DNA of 64,000 nucleotides from Fomitopsis serialis (GCF_022376445.1 NW_025954983.1:186001-250000); one strand, 5' to 3'. Shown: positions 11,291 through 23,800, counted from the stretch's first letter. Notes: generated by a model from the letters alone, not told the origin. Numbers and translations are program-made.

Positions 11291-13401
11291 TTAGTCGCCT
11301 GACCAGCCGTGTAAAGCTAACTCCCTCGCAGAACGACACTGAGGAGATTCACCCTCTACCGCCTCCGGCGAACTTTTCGGTGTGGCTGTCGCGCAGGTCG
11401 TCTCGATAGCGAAAACCCCCATCGCCGCTTCGCAGCTGACTACTGCGCAGCCTGTCAGGCCGCGCTCGAGGTCGCCAAGTTCCTGGTGATGGCGCAACCC
11501 CAGCAGGGCCCAAACCTCGCCGTGCGTCTGTGCGAGTACTTCAACTACAGCACGACCCTCGATTGCGAGACGACGTATGGGATATACACACTTGGCTCGG
11601 TCATGACGCAGACGATCGCGGCCGCAGACGTCGGAGGCTACGACGGGCAGGTAAGTACGGTTTGGTGCTGATGAGAATTATGACTGATGACGCGCTTCAG
11701 ACCATATGCAACCAGTTTCTTAGTCTCTGTCCGCGGCCACCCACGAGCCCGCTGGACTTGGATAGCTGGTTCGCGAAGCCGAAACCTAACCCGCTCCCTC
11801 CGCCCAAGCAACCCACGGGGGAGCGCCTGAAGATCCTACACTTATCCGACTTGCACATCGATCCTCGTAAGTTTATATGCTAATTAGTGTCTCCTGGCTT
11901 ATACGAAGGTATGCGGCAGGTTACGCTATCGGAGCGGAGGCGAACTGCAGCCAGTACTTGTGTTGCCGCGTGAATGGCTACAACGAGAACAGTCTTAACC
12001 AGACAGTGCGACCTGCTCCTCGGTTTGGTGCCTTCAATTGGTATGTGTATGCTACTACCAGGCATCGTCGTAGTCTCATCGCACCTGCTACATATCAGCG
12101 ATTCCCCCTACCCCTTGATTGTCGCAGCGTTGCAAGCGGTGCCGGCCCTCACAGGCACGGAAGAGACTGGCTTCGACTTCACGATCTTTACTGGCGACCT
12201 GATCCCCCACGACCCCGCCAACAAGCTGTCAAGGTAAGGATGTATCAGTGCGCAGTCTCGTGCAGTTCCGACTTCCTGCCCACAGTCTGTCTTGTACGAG
12301 CTTATCAAGCGCCTCGTCAACACTGGGCCTGTGTACGCTGTACAGGGTAATCACTTGGGACGATACCAATCCGATTGCAAACCCTACGAACCCATGTTCG
12401 TCTGTCGTGCTTTATTTCGGTTGCATCCTATACATGCTTTGCGCAGTCTACCAGGTGTAAGTCACGAAGTCGAGGCATTGATCGACTAGCTAATGCCTTA
12501 TTAGCGTCATTCGATACTCTCCTCATGTCATCACGGGTAAGTGCTGTACACATGGCGGAATGAGTTAGCAACTTCATTCGTCACCAGGCATCTTCTTCGG
12601 ACACACGCACACGGATATGTTGACGGCGACTCTGATTGAGTGTTCGTTGTCGATACTCGTCTCATCGCTGCGTAGGTGTATTATGCCAACAATGCAACCA
12701 TGATGAGCGCCGAAACCGCTCAGACTGTCGTGTGGGTGAGTCGGCACATTTCTTGTAGTCTCTGCACTTCACAAACAGCTTTCAGATCGGCCTGTCTGTT
12801 GTCCCAATAGCGAACTACAACGTCGGCTTCCGAGTTTATGAGGTCGACTCCAGGGTGGGTCGCCCTCGGCTCACATCTGCAGACATTCGAAGTCCTTGAT
12901 TCGTATACGTACGTGAATTCCCTTTAGCAGTGTAAGTGAGCTCCTCCTGATAACCCATCTTGTATTGCTAGCTACTATGCCGATGTCAACCCTTTCCCCG
13001 ACCTGGATGGACAGACCGAATTCGGCCCCGCATTCGAAATGGAGTACAGTGCTCGCGGCGCATATGGCGCAATGATAGAATGGGGTGTCGACGACCCTCT
13101 GAACGCTACCTGGTGGCATCTAGTGACAGATGGTACATACACCATCATCCTCTCACCCTTGTCTCGTGTCAATGACTATTCTTTGCACGCAGCAATGGAG
13201 GCGAACTCGACTCTCGTTCAGGTCAGTTTCCCTGAATTAGCATGTTTCTATCATTGACTGACTTTGAACGCGTAGATGTTCAGCAACTACCAGTACAAGA
13301 GTTCCATTCGCTACCCTCTGTGCACTGGGAACTGCATTCCCAACAAGATCTGCTCCATACGGGGCGGCAGCGCCAGTCTGTATCTTCAGAACTGTGTATA
13401 A
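11285..13401 (+). pseudogene. Chimeric sphingomyelinase pseudogene
   Basis: This copy lacks the first exon (signal peptide, FPTSLY region) and the core promoter. It begins with an intron end and the NDTEEIHPLPPPAN exon. That exon then shifts frame: about 10 nt are missing after PPANFSV and about 5 extra nt follow. From about 11460 to 12350 it is almost identical to 17040-18010, including the saposin region and DLHIDP. After VYAVQGNH at about 12350 it jumps straight to the TTGGGACGATACC segment that in the intact copies lies about 0.6 kb further on, so the GNHD-to-GHVPSGW exons are gone. From there to the TAA at 13399-13401 it matches 7670-8739, keeping IFFGHTHTDML and YPLCTGNCIPNKICSI. Loss of signal peptide, start and catalytic exons makes it non-functional whatever the base-call quality. 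Confidence 0.85.
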
Positions 13402-13645
13402 GGTTCAAGGGCATGACTGTTCGGCAACATGTTATCCAAATGGGTGTCTTGAAGATGTACAGATGTCTTGAATGCTATGCCACGCCCGCGCTACCGGGGA
13501 CATCTTGAACAGAAACACGATGCATCATTGTTCGAGCTGCTATTCGCACGGATCTCCATATAAGATAACTCGCGCTATCTTCGAGGCCATTCGACGACCC
13601 AGAGTCTACTGCATGTCCACGCACTGGCACCAGCTCACCCACACT

Positions 13646-15328
13646 ATGCCATATTCAAGTATTGCCGAGCTCAAGAGGGATTATGTTGAAGTCAAGCCAC
13701 ATCTTGCAAAGCCGTCCGTGCACTCTATCTGGTCTTCTCATTGTCAACTGACAGCTCACTAGCTTTGTGGGGATTTATCTCGATCTCGAGAGCTATCTGT
13801 ATTTCTCCGCCACAGGTATGTATGCATAGTTATCGCCGTGTACAGTTGACCGAACTACATGATAGCACTGGTCGTGTATGATTTCTTGTTGACCCTTGAT
13901 CGCGAAGTCTCGTACGTCTGGAGGGCGAAGCAGTCAGTTTCATCGCTGTTGTTCTACAGCTTCCGATATGCGGCCCTCCTCAACATCGTCCCCACGCTGC
14001 TCATTCGCATGTCGTTGCCCGAGTTGCAATCCAATTGGGTGCGTAACATCCAGCAACTCAGATCTTCGCTTCACGTGGCTAACAGATGGGACAGAGGCAA
14101 GTTTGACAATCTGTTGCACACAGCATGGATCGGAGGACTGAATGCACATCGTAGCTGCGGTATCATGCTGCATGTCCAGATGGCGTTGGATATCATCATT
14201 CTCGTGAGCTCCACCGGTAAGGAGTCGTGGATCGAACAGCTTGGGGCAGTGCTCGCTGACGAAGAGTCCCATCCAGTCTTCGCTGCGCTTCGCGTCTACG
14301 CCATGTTCAACCGTGGTCGATTGCTGTTCAGTCTTGTGCTGATAGCTGGTTTGCTAAATCCTGCCATCTCGATCGTGAGTATGCCCAAAGTTTCTATGCC
14401 GCTGTTGCGTGCACCGGAAGAACTAACTCACATTATGCGATAATTGGCAAGTAGTACATCTTCAGGAGGTCGCTTCCAACGTTGGACGCCTATCTCAAGC
14501 GTGAAGCATGTATGTTGACTATCATAGGTGACGATACGTCATATGAGAAGTAAGTATATCCTTGTTTGTTAAGCACTATGGACTTACCTTGAGGCCCGAA
14601 CCACGCAGCTGTAAGTGTCATGACATACAGATAGATATTATTTTTTGAAGTAGAATCGGATGGGATGCTTCTATTGGTCGCAGGGATGATTGGAGCAAGA
14701 GCAGCCTCCGTGGTTTCCGATGGCATCGTGTTAGCTTTAACTGTCGCTAGGACTCAAACACTGACTAAAGCACGCCGGAATCAACGTGGGGACGGCGTGG
14801 CGTCGACATTGAGTGGGGTACTCTTTCGAGATAGTGCGTAAACTTCACCGTTACTCTTTCCTCCTACCCTACTTAATGTCGATCAATAGCGGTTTCGTGT
14901 TTCTCGTGCGTCAAGCTAGTAGCCCCCTTTCACTAGACGACACAGCGCTGAAACGACACAGGTTATTATGTATCATCAACGTGATTGGGATGGCCACGGG
15001 CCGCCTGACAGAAGTGAGAGCCACCTTGCATCGTGCACAGGCCCGGTGACGCTCTGAACCTATTCTACACAGTTCATTGAGATCTGGCAGCTGTGGACCG
15101 CTACGTATGTCGTCTTTGCTACCTCTCCTCGGCCGCGCGAACCAGCTAATCACATTTGACTCTTACAGTTTTACTTCTGTCCTGCTGTCGCGTCTCTTCT
15201 TGGACCTTCGCGAGGTATCAGATACAGACGACGGCGGGAAGTCTGACTTCCTCTCTCGCACTCTCCCGAGTTTTCGCACGGGATCGTCGGATACGTCAAC
15301 ACAGATCACAGAGGCACTGGAGATGTAG
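13646..15328 (+). CDS. DUF6533 multi-pass membrane protein (copy 3)
   Basis: This is a close duplicate of the gene at 8978-10693, starting MPYSSIAELKR at 13646. It has LVVYDFLLTLDREVSYVW, LLFYSFRYAALLNIVPTLL, CGIMLHVQMALDIIILVSS, ALRVYAMFNRGRLLF, AGLLNPAISIV, INVIGMATGRLTE and SVLLSRLFLDLREVSDTD, and stops at 15326-15328. One difference matters. If the intron after QSNW is removed as in copy 2, the frame meets TGA and TAG before CGIMLHVQM. If that intron is retained the frame stays open through to PAISIV. A single base gained near 14145 relative to copy 2 explains the switch. It may be functional with changed splicing, or newly broken. Confidence 0.7.
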
Positions 15329-15950
15329 CTTGAGATGAATTTCATTGATGCTAGATCGTGACGCGGTCCATAAGGAAACCATCGGATGTCTAGGCCTACT
15401 TATTTGTCGCAGTCAGACCGTGCAGAGACTTCGGCGTACGGGGATACGAGTCATGGAAACAGGCCGCCGCTATCTAGTTCCGTGGGCTGTGAGGCACCTG
15501 CGAGCATGGCATTTACATCCGGTCGGAGGAATCTTACGAGGGTGCGAATAGAAAGATCTGATGCAGGCCGTCTACATGGTAAGAAATAAGTCCTCCTGAA
15601 TTTGCGCATGTGCTCCCTTTCTTGCAAGCGCGGGCAAACGGCAAGTCGCGTCGGAGACGCGTCCCGCGGGACGACGCGTCTGTGGCGGTGGCGAGGCACC
15701 ATGGGACCAATCAGCGCGTGAGACGAGTGTTATTTACAGCGCGACTTTCGCAGTGTCTCGAAATGTGAACGCACTCTGAACGCACTCGCCGCTCGGAGGA
15801 CCACAGCCTTCTCGCTCTGCGTCCAGCGCATCGCGAATCTAGAGTCTTTCTCCGCCACTCGTACACGCTGGGCTTTAATTCCTTGCATGCCTAAGCCACA
15901 GTACGCTAGTGCACCGAGAAGAGCCTCTCATCCTTACGACACGCAATCCC
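15329..15950 (+). repeat. Duplicated spacer (copy 2) with palindrome and CCAAT
   Basis: This copy of the 10694-11290 spacer includes the block at 15640-15725 with the palindrome GTCCCGCGGGAC and a CCAAT sequence near 15706. Here it continues without deletion into 15951-16572, which carries the promoter of the last sphingomyelinase. No gene is recognised inside it. Confidence 0.7.
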
Positions 15951-16487
15951 TCGTTCGTCCCTGGGTGTCTTTTATCGCACTCACCTCCTTAAGCTTCCAT
16001 TCTTCACTCAGCTTGCCCCTGCCAGATGACCATTGCGCTCTACAGCGTGCCGTACGCGTAACTGCTAATATTCACCATCTATGCAGTGGCAATGCATGGT
16101 GGACGTCAACTTTACACATACCTTTGCATGCGCTTGTCCACGATCTCGCCGACAGCGCTTTGCGCTCGAAGACAGCTTGCTAAGAATGCCGGCAACTTGA
16201 CTGCTGAGCAACGTTGGAGACTAGGGGATGCGGACATTCCCTGGAGCATGCATGTACGTTGCGCTTCTATTCTCGAAACCCGCAACTCGTGTCTTGATGC
16301 CTCGTTGCACTACCAGGGAATAATCCTAGCGGCCCCGGACATGTCGTCATCTCGGAAATTGGCAAGGAATGAGAGGAACGCCGGCTCGTCAAGCTATATG
16401 GCCCTGCTGACCTTGTACGTTGCACGCACGTTCGCCCCTTCACTGGATGTACGATGTTCTTTTCGAGCGATGACTTCCATTCGAGAC

Positions 16488-16494
16488 TATATAG
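16488..16494 (+). promoter_or_regulatory. TATA-like box of sphingomyelinase gene
   Basis: TATATAG lies 79-85 nt upstream of the ATG at 16573, the same spacing as in the copy at 5594. The segment holding it is deleted upstream of the pseudogene. Confidence 0.45.
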
Positions 16495-16572
16495 CCTACA
16501 TTCTATGGGCCCGAGCGGGCCGTGTGTTGTTCGAACTCGACCTCCAGGCTCGAGCAATTCGCGGTCGCGGTG

Positions 16573-19500
16573 ATGACTAGGGCTTTGAACCTCGTCCTTG
16601 GTGTCGCTTCACTGAGGGCGGTCCTCTGCCTCCCTAATGGCTTACAATCGGCGTATACTGCAGCTGGTGCATTCCCCACCAGTTTATATGCGTCGTATTA
16701 CAACGACCCCACTGCTACGACGGCTGAGCCTCAGCCAGTTGTCTCCGATCCTGTCACGGTGAGCGCCTACGTCCACGTTCTACCCACTCTCACTCAGTAC
16801 ATGATGTAGCATGAAATCTATCCGTACTGGTTGACGAACGCGGAAGAGATCCCACAGGTTCGATACAATCCCCTAGGCCAGCCGTGCTAAGCTGACTCCC
16901 TCGCAGAACGACACTGAGGAGATCCATCCTCTGCCGCCTCCGGCGAACTCTTCGGTGTTCCTCGAGACGGCTGTCGCGCAGATCGTCTCGATAGCGAAGA
17001 ATCCTATCTTCGCAGCTGACTCCTGCGCAGCCTGTCAGGCCGCGCTCGAGGTCGCCAAGTTCCTGGTGATGGCGCAACCCCAGCAGGGCCCAAACCTCGC
17101 CGTGCGTCTGTGCGAGTACTTCAACTACAGCACGACCCTCGATTGCGAGACGACGTATGGGATATACACACTTGGCTCGGTCATGACGCAGACGATCGCG
17201 GCCGCAGACGTCGGAGGCTACGACGGGCAGGTGAGTACGGTTTGGTGCTGATGAATATTATATGACTGATGACGCGCTTCAGACCATATGCAACCAGTTT
17301 CTTAGTCTCTGTCCGAGGCCGCCCACGAGTCCCCTTGACTTAGACAGTTGGTTCGCGAAGCCGAAACCTAACCCGCTCCCTCCGCCCAAGCAACCCACGG
17401 GGGAGCGCCTGAAGATCCTACACTTATCCGACTTGCATATCGATCCTCGTAAGTTTATATGCTAATTAGTGTCTCCTCGCTTATACGAAGGTATGCGGCA
17501 GGTTACGCTATCGGAGCGGAGGCGAACTGCAGCCAGTACTTGTGTTGCCGCGTGAACGGCTACAACGAGAACAGTCTCAACCAGACAGTGCAGCCTGCCC
17601 CCCGTTTTGGTGCCTTCAATTGGTACGTGTATGCTACTACCAGGCATCGTCGTGTTCTCATTGCACCTGCTACGTATCAGCGATTCCCCCTACCCCTTGA
17701 TTGTCGCAGCGTTGCAAGCGGTGCCGGCCCTCACAGGCACGGAAGAGACGGGCTTCGACTTCACGATCTATACTGGCGACCTAATCCCCCACGACCCCGC
17801 CAACGAGCTTTCAAGGTAAGGATGTGTCTGCTCGGCCTATTTGTCATCTCACCAACTCAACCTCGTTGCGTAGGGCTTACACGGTCTACTCCGAGGTGCG
17901 TATAACTCAGTGCGCAGTCTCGTGCAGTTCCGACCTCCTGCCTTTAGTCCGTCTTGTATGACCTTATCAAGCGGCTTGTCAACACCGGGCCCGTATACGC
18001 TGTGCAGGGCAACCACGACACGTACAACATGTAAGTTACAGCCTGTTCCGATCTGCCCAGAGAACGGACACCTGACTATGACTCCGATAGGGCAATGAAC
18101 TCGCCGTACAACATCGGGAACGGTCTTCGAGATCAGTTCGATTGGTATGCCACGAAGGATTGATGTGTCGCCCGAGGCTTAGACTGGCCATGCTCAGGGA
18201 CTACAACCACCTCGCAGCGCTGTGGGAGCTAGAAGACTGGATTGACGGAGACACGGCGCAGCAAGCGCGCACGCATTACTCGGCGTACTCTGTGCAGCGT
18301 CAGGACGGTTTGAGGATCATCACGATCAACACAGATTTCTGTGCGTGATTTATGAGTGGTCTCAGCTGCTTGGAAAGTCATTAACGGATCTGCATGCGAA
18401 CAGGGTACACGTACGTTCGATTGGCCGAAGGCTCCAGATTCGGCCCACCAAACTGAGACGCCGATACAGACAGAACTACTTCAATTACATCGACTTGGCT
18501 TCGTCGGACAACTCGGGCATGCTGCGGTTCTTGACCGATGAGCTGCAGGACGCGGAAGATACGGGTGACAGAGGTGTGCATGGTCTACCTCAGGAGGAAC
18601 TGTCCTGACTCTTCGTTCATCAGTGTGGATCTTGGGCCATGTTCTCAGTGGCTGGGACGGAACCGAGCCTCTGGAGAACCCGTCGAACTTGTGTACGTGC
18701 CCTTGTATTGCCATATTGTTGCTAGCTAATGGGAAATATCTCAATAGTCTACCAGATGTAGGTTTCTGTGCTAGTATCCTTGGCGTGCGTACTCAACTTG
18801 TTCCGAAGTGTCGATCGTTACTCGCCGCATGTCATCGCAGGTGCGTCTCGTCAGTGACTTCGTGTGAGTGGTACTTACAGTTGCTTCAGCCATCTTCTTT
18901 GGGCATACACACGAAGACCAGCTTACTGTAAGCTGACACACGAGGGAGCGACAAGAGTGCGACTCACCTCCGTACAGATCTTTTACGCGAACAACGCCAC
19001 GAACATCAGCGCCGAGAATGCGCAGACTGTGGCATGGGTGAGTTCAGTCTATCGACCTGCGCGGAGACTGGTACTTACTGACCTTGTGAAGATCACTCCG
19101 TCGGTTACACCTTTGACAAACCTCAACTCAGGGTTCCGTATCTACGAGGTGGATTCAGGCGTGCGTTCTTCCGTAGTCCAATTCTTTGAGATGTTGCAGT
19201 TCTGACTCCAATTGGCACTAGACATTCGATATCCTTGATGCCTACACGTGGGTCGATTGGCAGGCTGCACGACGCTCGCAATGCTTACTTTCTGCTAGGT
19301 GGCAGGCCGATGTCAACGCTTTCGGCGGTTTGGACGGTCAGACCGAATATGGGCCAACGTTTGAACTTGAATACAGCACTCGCGAAGCGTATGGCGATAG
19401 TATCACTGGATGGGGTCCGGACGACCCTCTCAACGCGACTTGGTGGCATCTCGTCACGGAAGGTCCGTGCGACAGCACCGTGAAGTGTCAGGTCCGCTGA

Positions 19501-19707
19501 CGTTTGCTTCACTCAGCCATGGAGACGAACTCGTCTCTCATACAGCTGTACAACCTGTACCAAAGCAAGAGCTCAGTCATGACGCCCGAGTGTACGGGTG
19601 AATGCCTCACCGCCAAGATATGCTACTTGCGTAGTGGAAGTGCCAGCCTTTCGCTTGCTAATTGTCCAGCCGGGTACGGCAGCACGCAGGGTGGGGCGTA
19701 CCCTTGA
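16573..19707 (+). CDS. Secreted acid sphingomyelinase-like phosphodiesterase (copy 3)
   Basis: The start at 16573 gives a signal peptide (LNLVLGVASLRAVLC), then FPTSLYASYYNDP. The saposin-B-like domain has CAACQAALEVAKF and CNQFLSLCP. The metallophosphatase motifs DLHIDP, YTGDLIPHD, YAVQGNHDTY, ILGHVLSGWDG and IFFGHTHEDQL are all present. The C-terminal part has FRIYEVDSG and LNATWWHLVTE and ends CTGECLTAKICYLRSGSASL, then a longer tail to the TGA at 19705-19707. About 14 introns are implied. It is more diverged from copy 2 in its 3' half than in motif regions. Its 5' half is the donor-like match of the pseudogene at 11285. It appears intact and should be secreted; substrate is inferred from family only. 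Confidence 0.85.
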
Positions 19708-20114
19708 AGGTTGGATAGTGGTGTAGGTTTGTGTCCTGCTGGTGTGTTGTGTCAGGCGCTGAGTGGCACGACGGTGTGGGACAAGACCAGTGGCAATGTA
19801 TATACAGCTGCGAGCGCAATGTCAGTTGTATTGTTCATGCCTGTATATGCAAAGGAGATCGTTGTCACGACATTGACCCGGGAAAGGTGAGTAAGGACAT
19901 GTTCCGGACGGCGGAAAGCATGAGTATACTACAACCACGTGTCTATGGCTCTCCCGCACCCGTCACAGGATCGCGTCGTCCCGCGAGACACATGTGATAA
20001 CTGTCTGATCGAGCGGTATAAGGCATCCGAGACGAGCGACCTCCCGCTCAGATCCAGGTATTCCCCCGCACGTCTCCTATACCACCCTCAGCGACAGCAA
20101 ACAAGTAGACAGCT
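19708..20114. other. Intergenic spacer, nothing recognised
   Basis: This 0.4-kb spacer separates the sphingomyelinase array from the acyl-CoA dehydrogenase gene. It contains no motif that I can support; it should hold a terminator and a promoter. Confidence 0.45.
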
Positions 20115-22635
20115 ATGGCCACGAAGGCGCTTAAGCAACTCACACGGGAGGAGGTCGCTCAGGTCAGTGTGGCTCCCGATCATCTCAGGAGCGTAAGAGT
20201 AATGGGCCCCTCTTGATTGGTCGCTGTAGCACAACAAGCCAGACGACTTGGTACGCTTTCTCAACAGCCCGTCAATGTTGCGCAGAGCTCATGCAGCAAA
20301 TGCGTACATAGTGGATTGTAATAGACGCGAAAGTGTACGACGTATCCAAGTTCAAGAACTTACACCCTGGCGGAGCCAACGTATTCCTTGCAGAAGAGAT
20401 TCGTGCGTACTCTATCTTGCTCATGTATATGTCATACATAAGCAGACCTACCTATTATTACAGCTGGTCAGGATGCTACAGAAGCGTTCTACGGCCTGCA
20501 CCGCCATGAGGTCCTCCTAAGGCCTCAGTATGCACGGTTGCAGATTGGCACGATTGGCGGCGAGGAGAGTCACATTGTCAGCAACGTCTCAGGTCAATTG
20601 AGCGAGGTTCCGTATGCCGAGCCAACGTGGTTGTCGAAGGGATATCACACCCCATACTACAAAGAGGTACGCTACAATCCCTTCCCCTCAGGTCGGCGAC
20701 TCACTGTGCCGCAGACCCACCACCGGTTCCAGAAGGCGATGAGGAAGTTTACTGATGAGGAGATCACCCCTGAGGCGACGGTGAGTCGTGTGTTCGTCAG
20801 TATCGAGACTATTACCTAAACATCACCCGCAGGCACGAGAAGAGGACGGTAAACGACCCAGTCCTAGTTTAGTCAAGAAGATGGGGTTCGTCTCGTGATT
20901 TGCCTAGCATCTGCAGCACATTGACATCATCTTACAGGGATAACGGTCTGAATGCAATGCGTCTTGGCCCTGGAAAGCACCTCAAAGGCCTAACGCTATT
21001 GGGAGGCGCAGTCACCCCGGAAGAGGTACTCATTTTCATACTTCTGCTTCTTCATCACTCACCAGCGGCTTTATCCCTAGTACGATTATTTCCATGAGGT
21101 ATGCCTACGAGTTTGGTGACATGGCGCCGAAAGTGCTCATCATGGTTTAGCTCATACTCAACCAAGAAGCTGTCCGCGCCGGTATGCGCGGCTTCCAAGA
21201 TGGGTTTAATGGCGGAATGGTCATCGGCTTGCCGCCCGTGATGCATTTTGCGAAGCCCGAGCTGCGCGATCGTGTCATGAAGGAGGTTCTTTCCGGCGAG
21301 AAGTACATCAGCTTGGCGATCACCGAGGCGTTCGCAGGCTCGGATGTCGCGGGCTTGAAGACGACCGCTCGCAAGACCGAGGATGGCAAGTTCTGGATCG
21401 TCAATGGTACCAAAAAGTGGATCACGAACGGGGCGTGAGTGGGCTGTATGCGTGTGCTTTGCAAATCTTCTAATGCGATTACTGTCTTTCAGGTTCTCCG
21501 ATTAGTACGTGCTCTCGCATTAGTCCGAAACGGCGTACTAATCCACATAATCAGCTTCACCGTCGGATGTAACACCGGGGTAAGCCACACTCTGATATCC
21601 TTGCCTGAATATCATCTCACACGCTCTCAACACCTGACAGAAAGGATTGACTGCAATCCTTGTGGAACGTGGTGACGGCGTTGAGACAAAGCCGATCAAG
21701 ACTTCATATTCATCAACAGCCGGGACCGCGTATATCACCTTTGACGATGTCAAAGTTCCCGTCGAGAACACCCTCGGACCCGTTAATGGCGGTGTCTTCG
21801 TCATCCTCAGGTACGTTATATGCTTCTATTTAGGCTGGCGAGGAGGATGCTGATTGTTGTTGGCCAGCAACTTCAACCACGAGCGATGGGTTATGGCTTG
21901 CGCGTCCATCAGGGCACAACGGACTATCGTCGAGGAATGCATGAAGTGCGTGGTTCGCCGTCTACGCCGTGAAGTGTTATTTATTGACGCCTTGGCAGGT
22001 GGGTCAACCAGCGGAAAGCGTTTGGCAAGCCGCTCAGCTCGCAAGCCGTCATCCGCTCGAAGCTCGCTGAGATGATCGCTCGCGTCGAGAGCTTGCAGGC
22101 TTGGCTAGAGAACATCACGTACCAGATGAACAACATGGTCCGTCGTCACTTCTCTGTCTCTCCTGGAATTTATATTGACCCGGACTTGGTTTAGTCGTAC
22201 AAGGAGCAAGCTGCCCTACTTGCGGGGTAAGTCTAGGGTCGGTGATCTCGGTGTCTCGCGCAAGTATTGAATATACGTTCTTGTAGCCCTATTGGTCTAT
22301 TGAAGATGGCTGCGACGCGCGCTGCGCAAGATACTGCCCGTGACGCAGTGCAGATCTTTGGTGGCCGTGGTATCACGAAGACGGGCATGGGTCGTTTGAT
22401 TGAGCACGTATGTGTGCATTGTCTGCAGTTTAGCTTATCAAGTTTGACCCGCTGTTTCCTTCCAGTATCACAGAACCGTGCCGTTCGACGCGCTCCTCGG
22501 AGGAGGTAAGATGCCATGTACTGTATTCGAGTTAGAGGAGTATGCTCATGCAGTCGTCTCACAGCGGAGGATGTCCTGGGCGACCTCGGTGTTCGCCAGG
22601 CGATCAAGAACATGCCGAAGGGAGCAAGGCTATAG
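20115..22635 (+). CDS. Cytochrome b5-acyl-CoA dehydrogenase fusion protein
   Basis: The N-terminus is a cytochrome b5 heme domain: WIVIDAKVYDVSKF, the heme-ligand motif HPGGANV, and the second ligand region AFYGLHRHEV. It is followed by an acyl-CoA dehydrogenase: GMVIGLPPVMHF, ITEAFAGSDVAGLKTTAR (FAD/substrate loop), FWIVNGTKKWITNG, NFNHERWVMA and the C-terminal QIFGGRGITKTGMGRLIEH. About 16 exons starting at the ATG at 20115 splice cleanly. The final exons give GDLGVRQAIKNMP and TAG at 22633-22635. The enzyme should oxidise acyl-CoA in fatty-acid beta-oxidation (peroxisome or mitochondrion), with the b5 domain as an electron-transfer partner. This architecture is known in fungi. No frame break was found, in contrast to several neighbours. 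Confidence 0.9.
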
Positions 22636-23800
22636 CCGCCGTTTGTTGCAGCGGCGGAGGACGCATTCGGGTTGTGAGCCGCCATCATAATGTTATTCGT
22701 TCCTTGCAGTATTGGATGTACAGTACCCTCGTGGCATTTGGATATCAGCCTTCTATTCTCAATCGTGCGCGTGGTATGCGAGCGTACACCTCCGTTGCCC
22801 TTGAGAGCAACTGTCAGTCAATAATCGCCAGAACGGTGAGCAAAAGGAAAAGAGACATTTCACTTCACAAGGAAGCGTAGTGATTCCAAAGATTGATGAT
22901 ACGGCCGTCAGTCGGAGTCGGTACACGGAATCCCCTAGTAAAAGGCGAGGGGATTATATGTTGTACCAACTCCAGCCGTTAATGTGATTGGTGAGAACTC
23001 ACGACATGCGACAAAGTTTTGCATTTCGTGCAGTCCGCGCTGAGTACTGAGTACGGGCGTTTATGCATATGGACCATTGGCTGCCTTACCGTAAGTTAGC
23101 TGCACTCATAGGCGGCCATATGGACTTTGTGTCGCCACAGTCTCTTTCGGCAGCGAACTTCCTGTCATGTCACGATCCGTGTGTTAATGTTAATCAAATA
23201 GTTGTGATGCTCTTCAAGTTCGTCTATAAATCGGCGAAGCAGTAAGTTGCGTAGACTGAGGTTAAGTATCGGACGGCTCGTATCATGGTGATCTCAGTCC
23301 GTGGTTTAGACACCGTCGCAGACAGAGGTTGATGTCAAGACGAACCAGGACATGCATCAATTCTGGGCCAGTACTGGTGGCGGTCAAGACTACACCGATT
23401 GCCTGATATGGAGGGGGCAATCGAGGCGCGGCAGAAGCCGAGACGGGTGACGAGCGTGCTCGGCGTCGGTGGTCTTGTTGTCCATCCTTCCGCCTCCTCT
23501 CCCTCAACCACCTCCCTCGACCCATCTCTGACGGCCTCTCTTCCACCAGCGTCGCCCACTCTCTCTGAACGACGGTGCAGTCTCTCGATTAATTGGACAC
23601 CGTCGCCTGTATCCGAAGTAAGAGCTCTTTCGTTTTCTGCGTCGACACGGCAATCAACCTCTCCTAGACTTTGTTGTCTGGCTCGCTGTATCCTGTCGCA
23701 TCGCTGTCTATTTGTCTGTCGGTACTCGCACCCTCCTGTCGTATCCTCAGAAAAGTGCAACGAAGTTTTATTCCACTTCACCTGCCTGAGTCGTGCAAAG
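22636..23800. other. Intergenic spacer and 5' leader
   Basis: No gene is recognised. The last 400 nt before 23801 are C/T-rich and without a conserved coding pattern, consistent with a promoter and 5' UTR of the RRM gene. Nothing else is seen. Confidence 0.45.
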
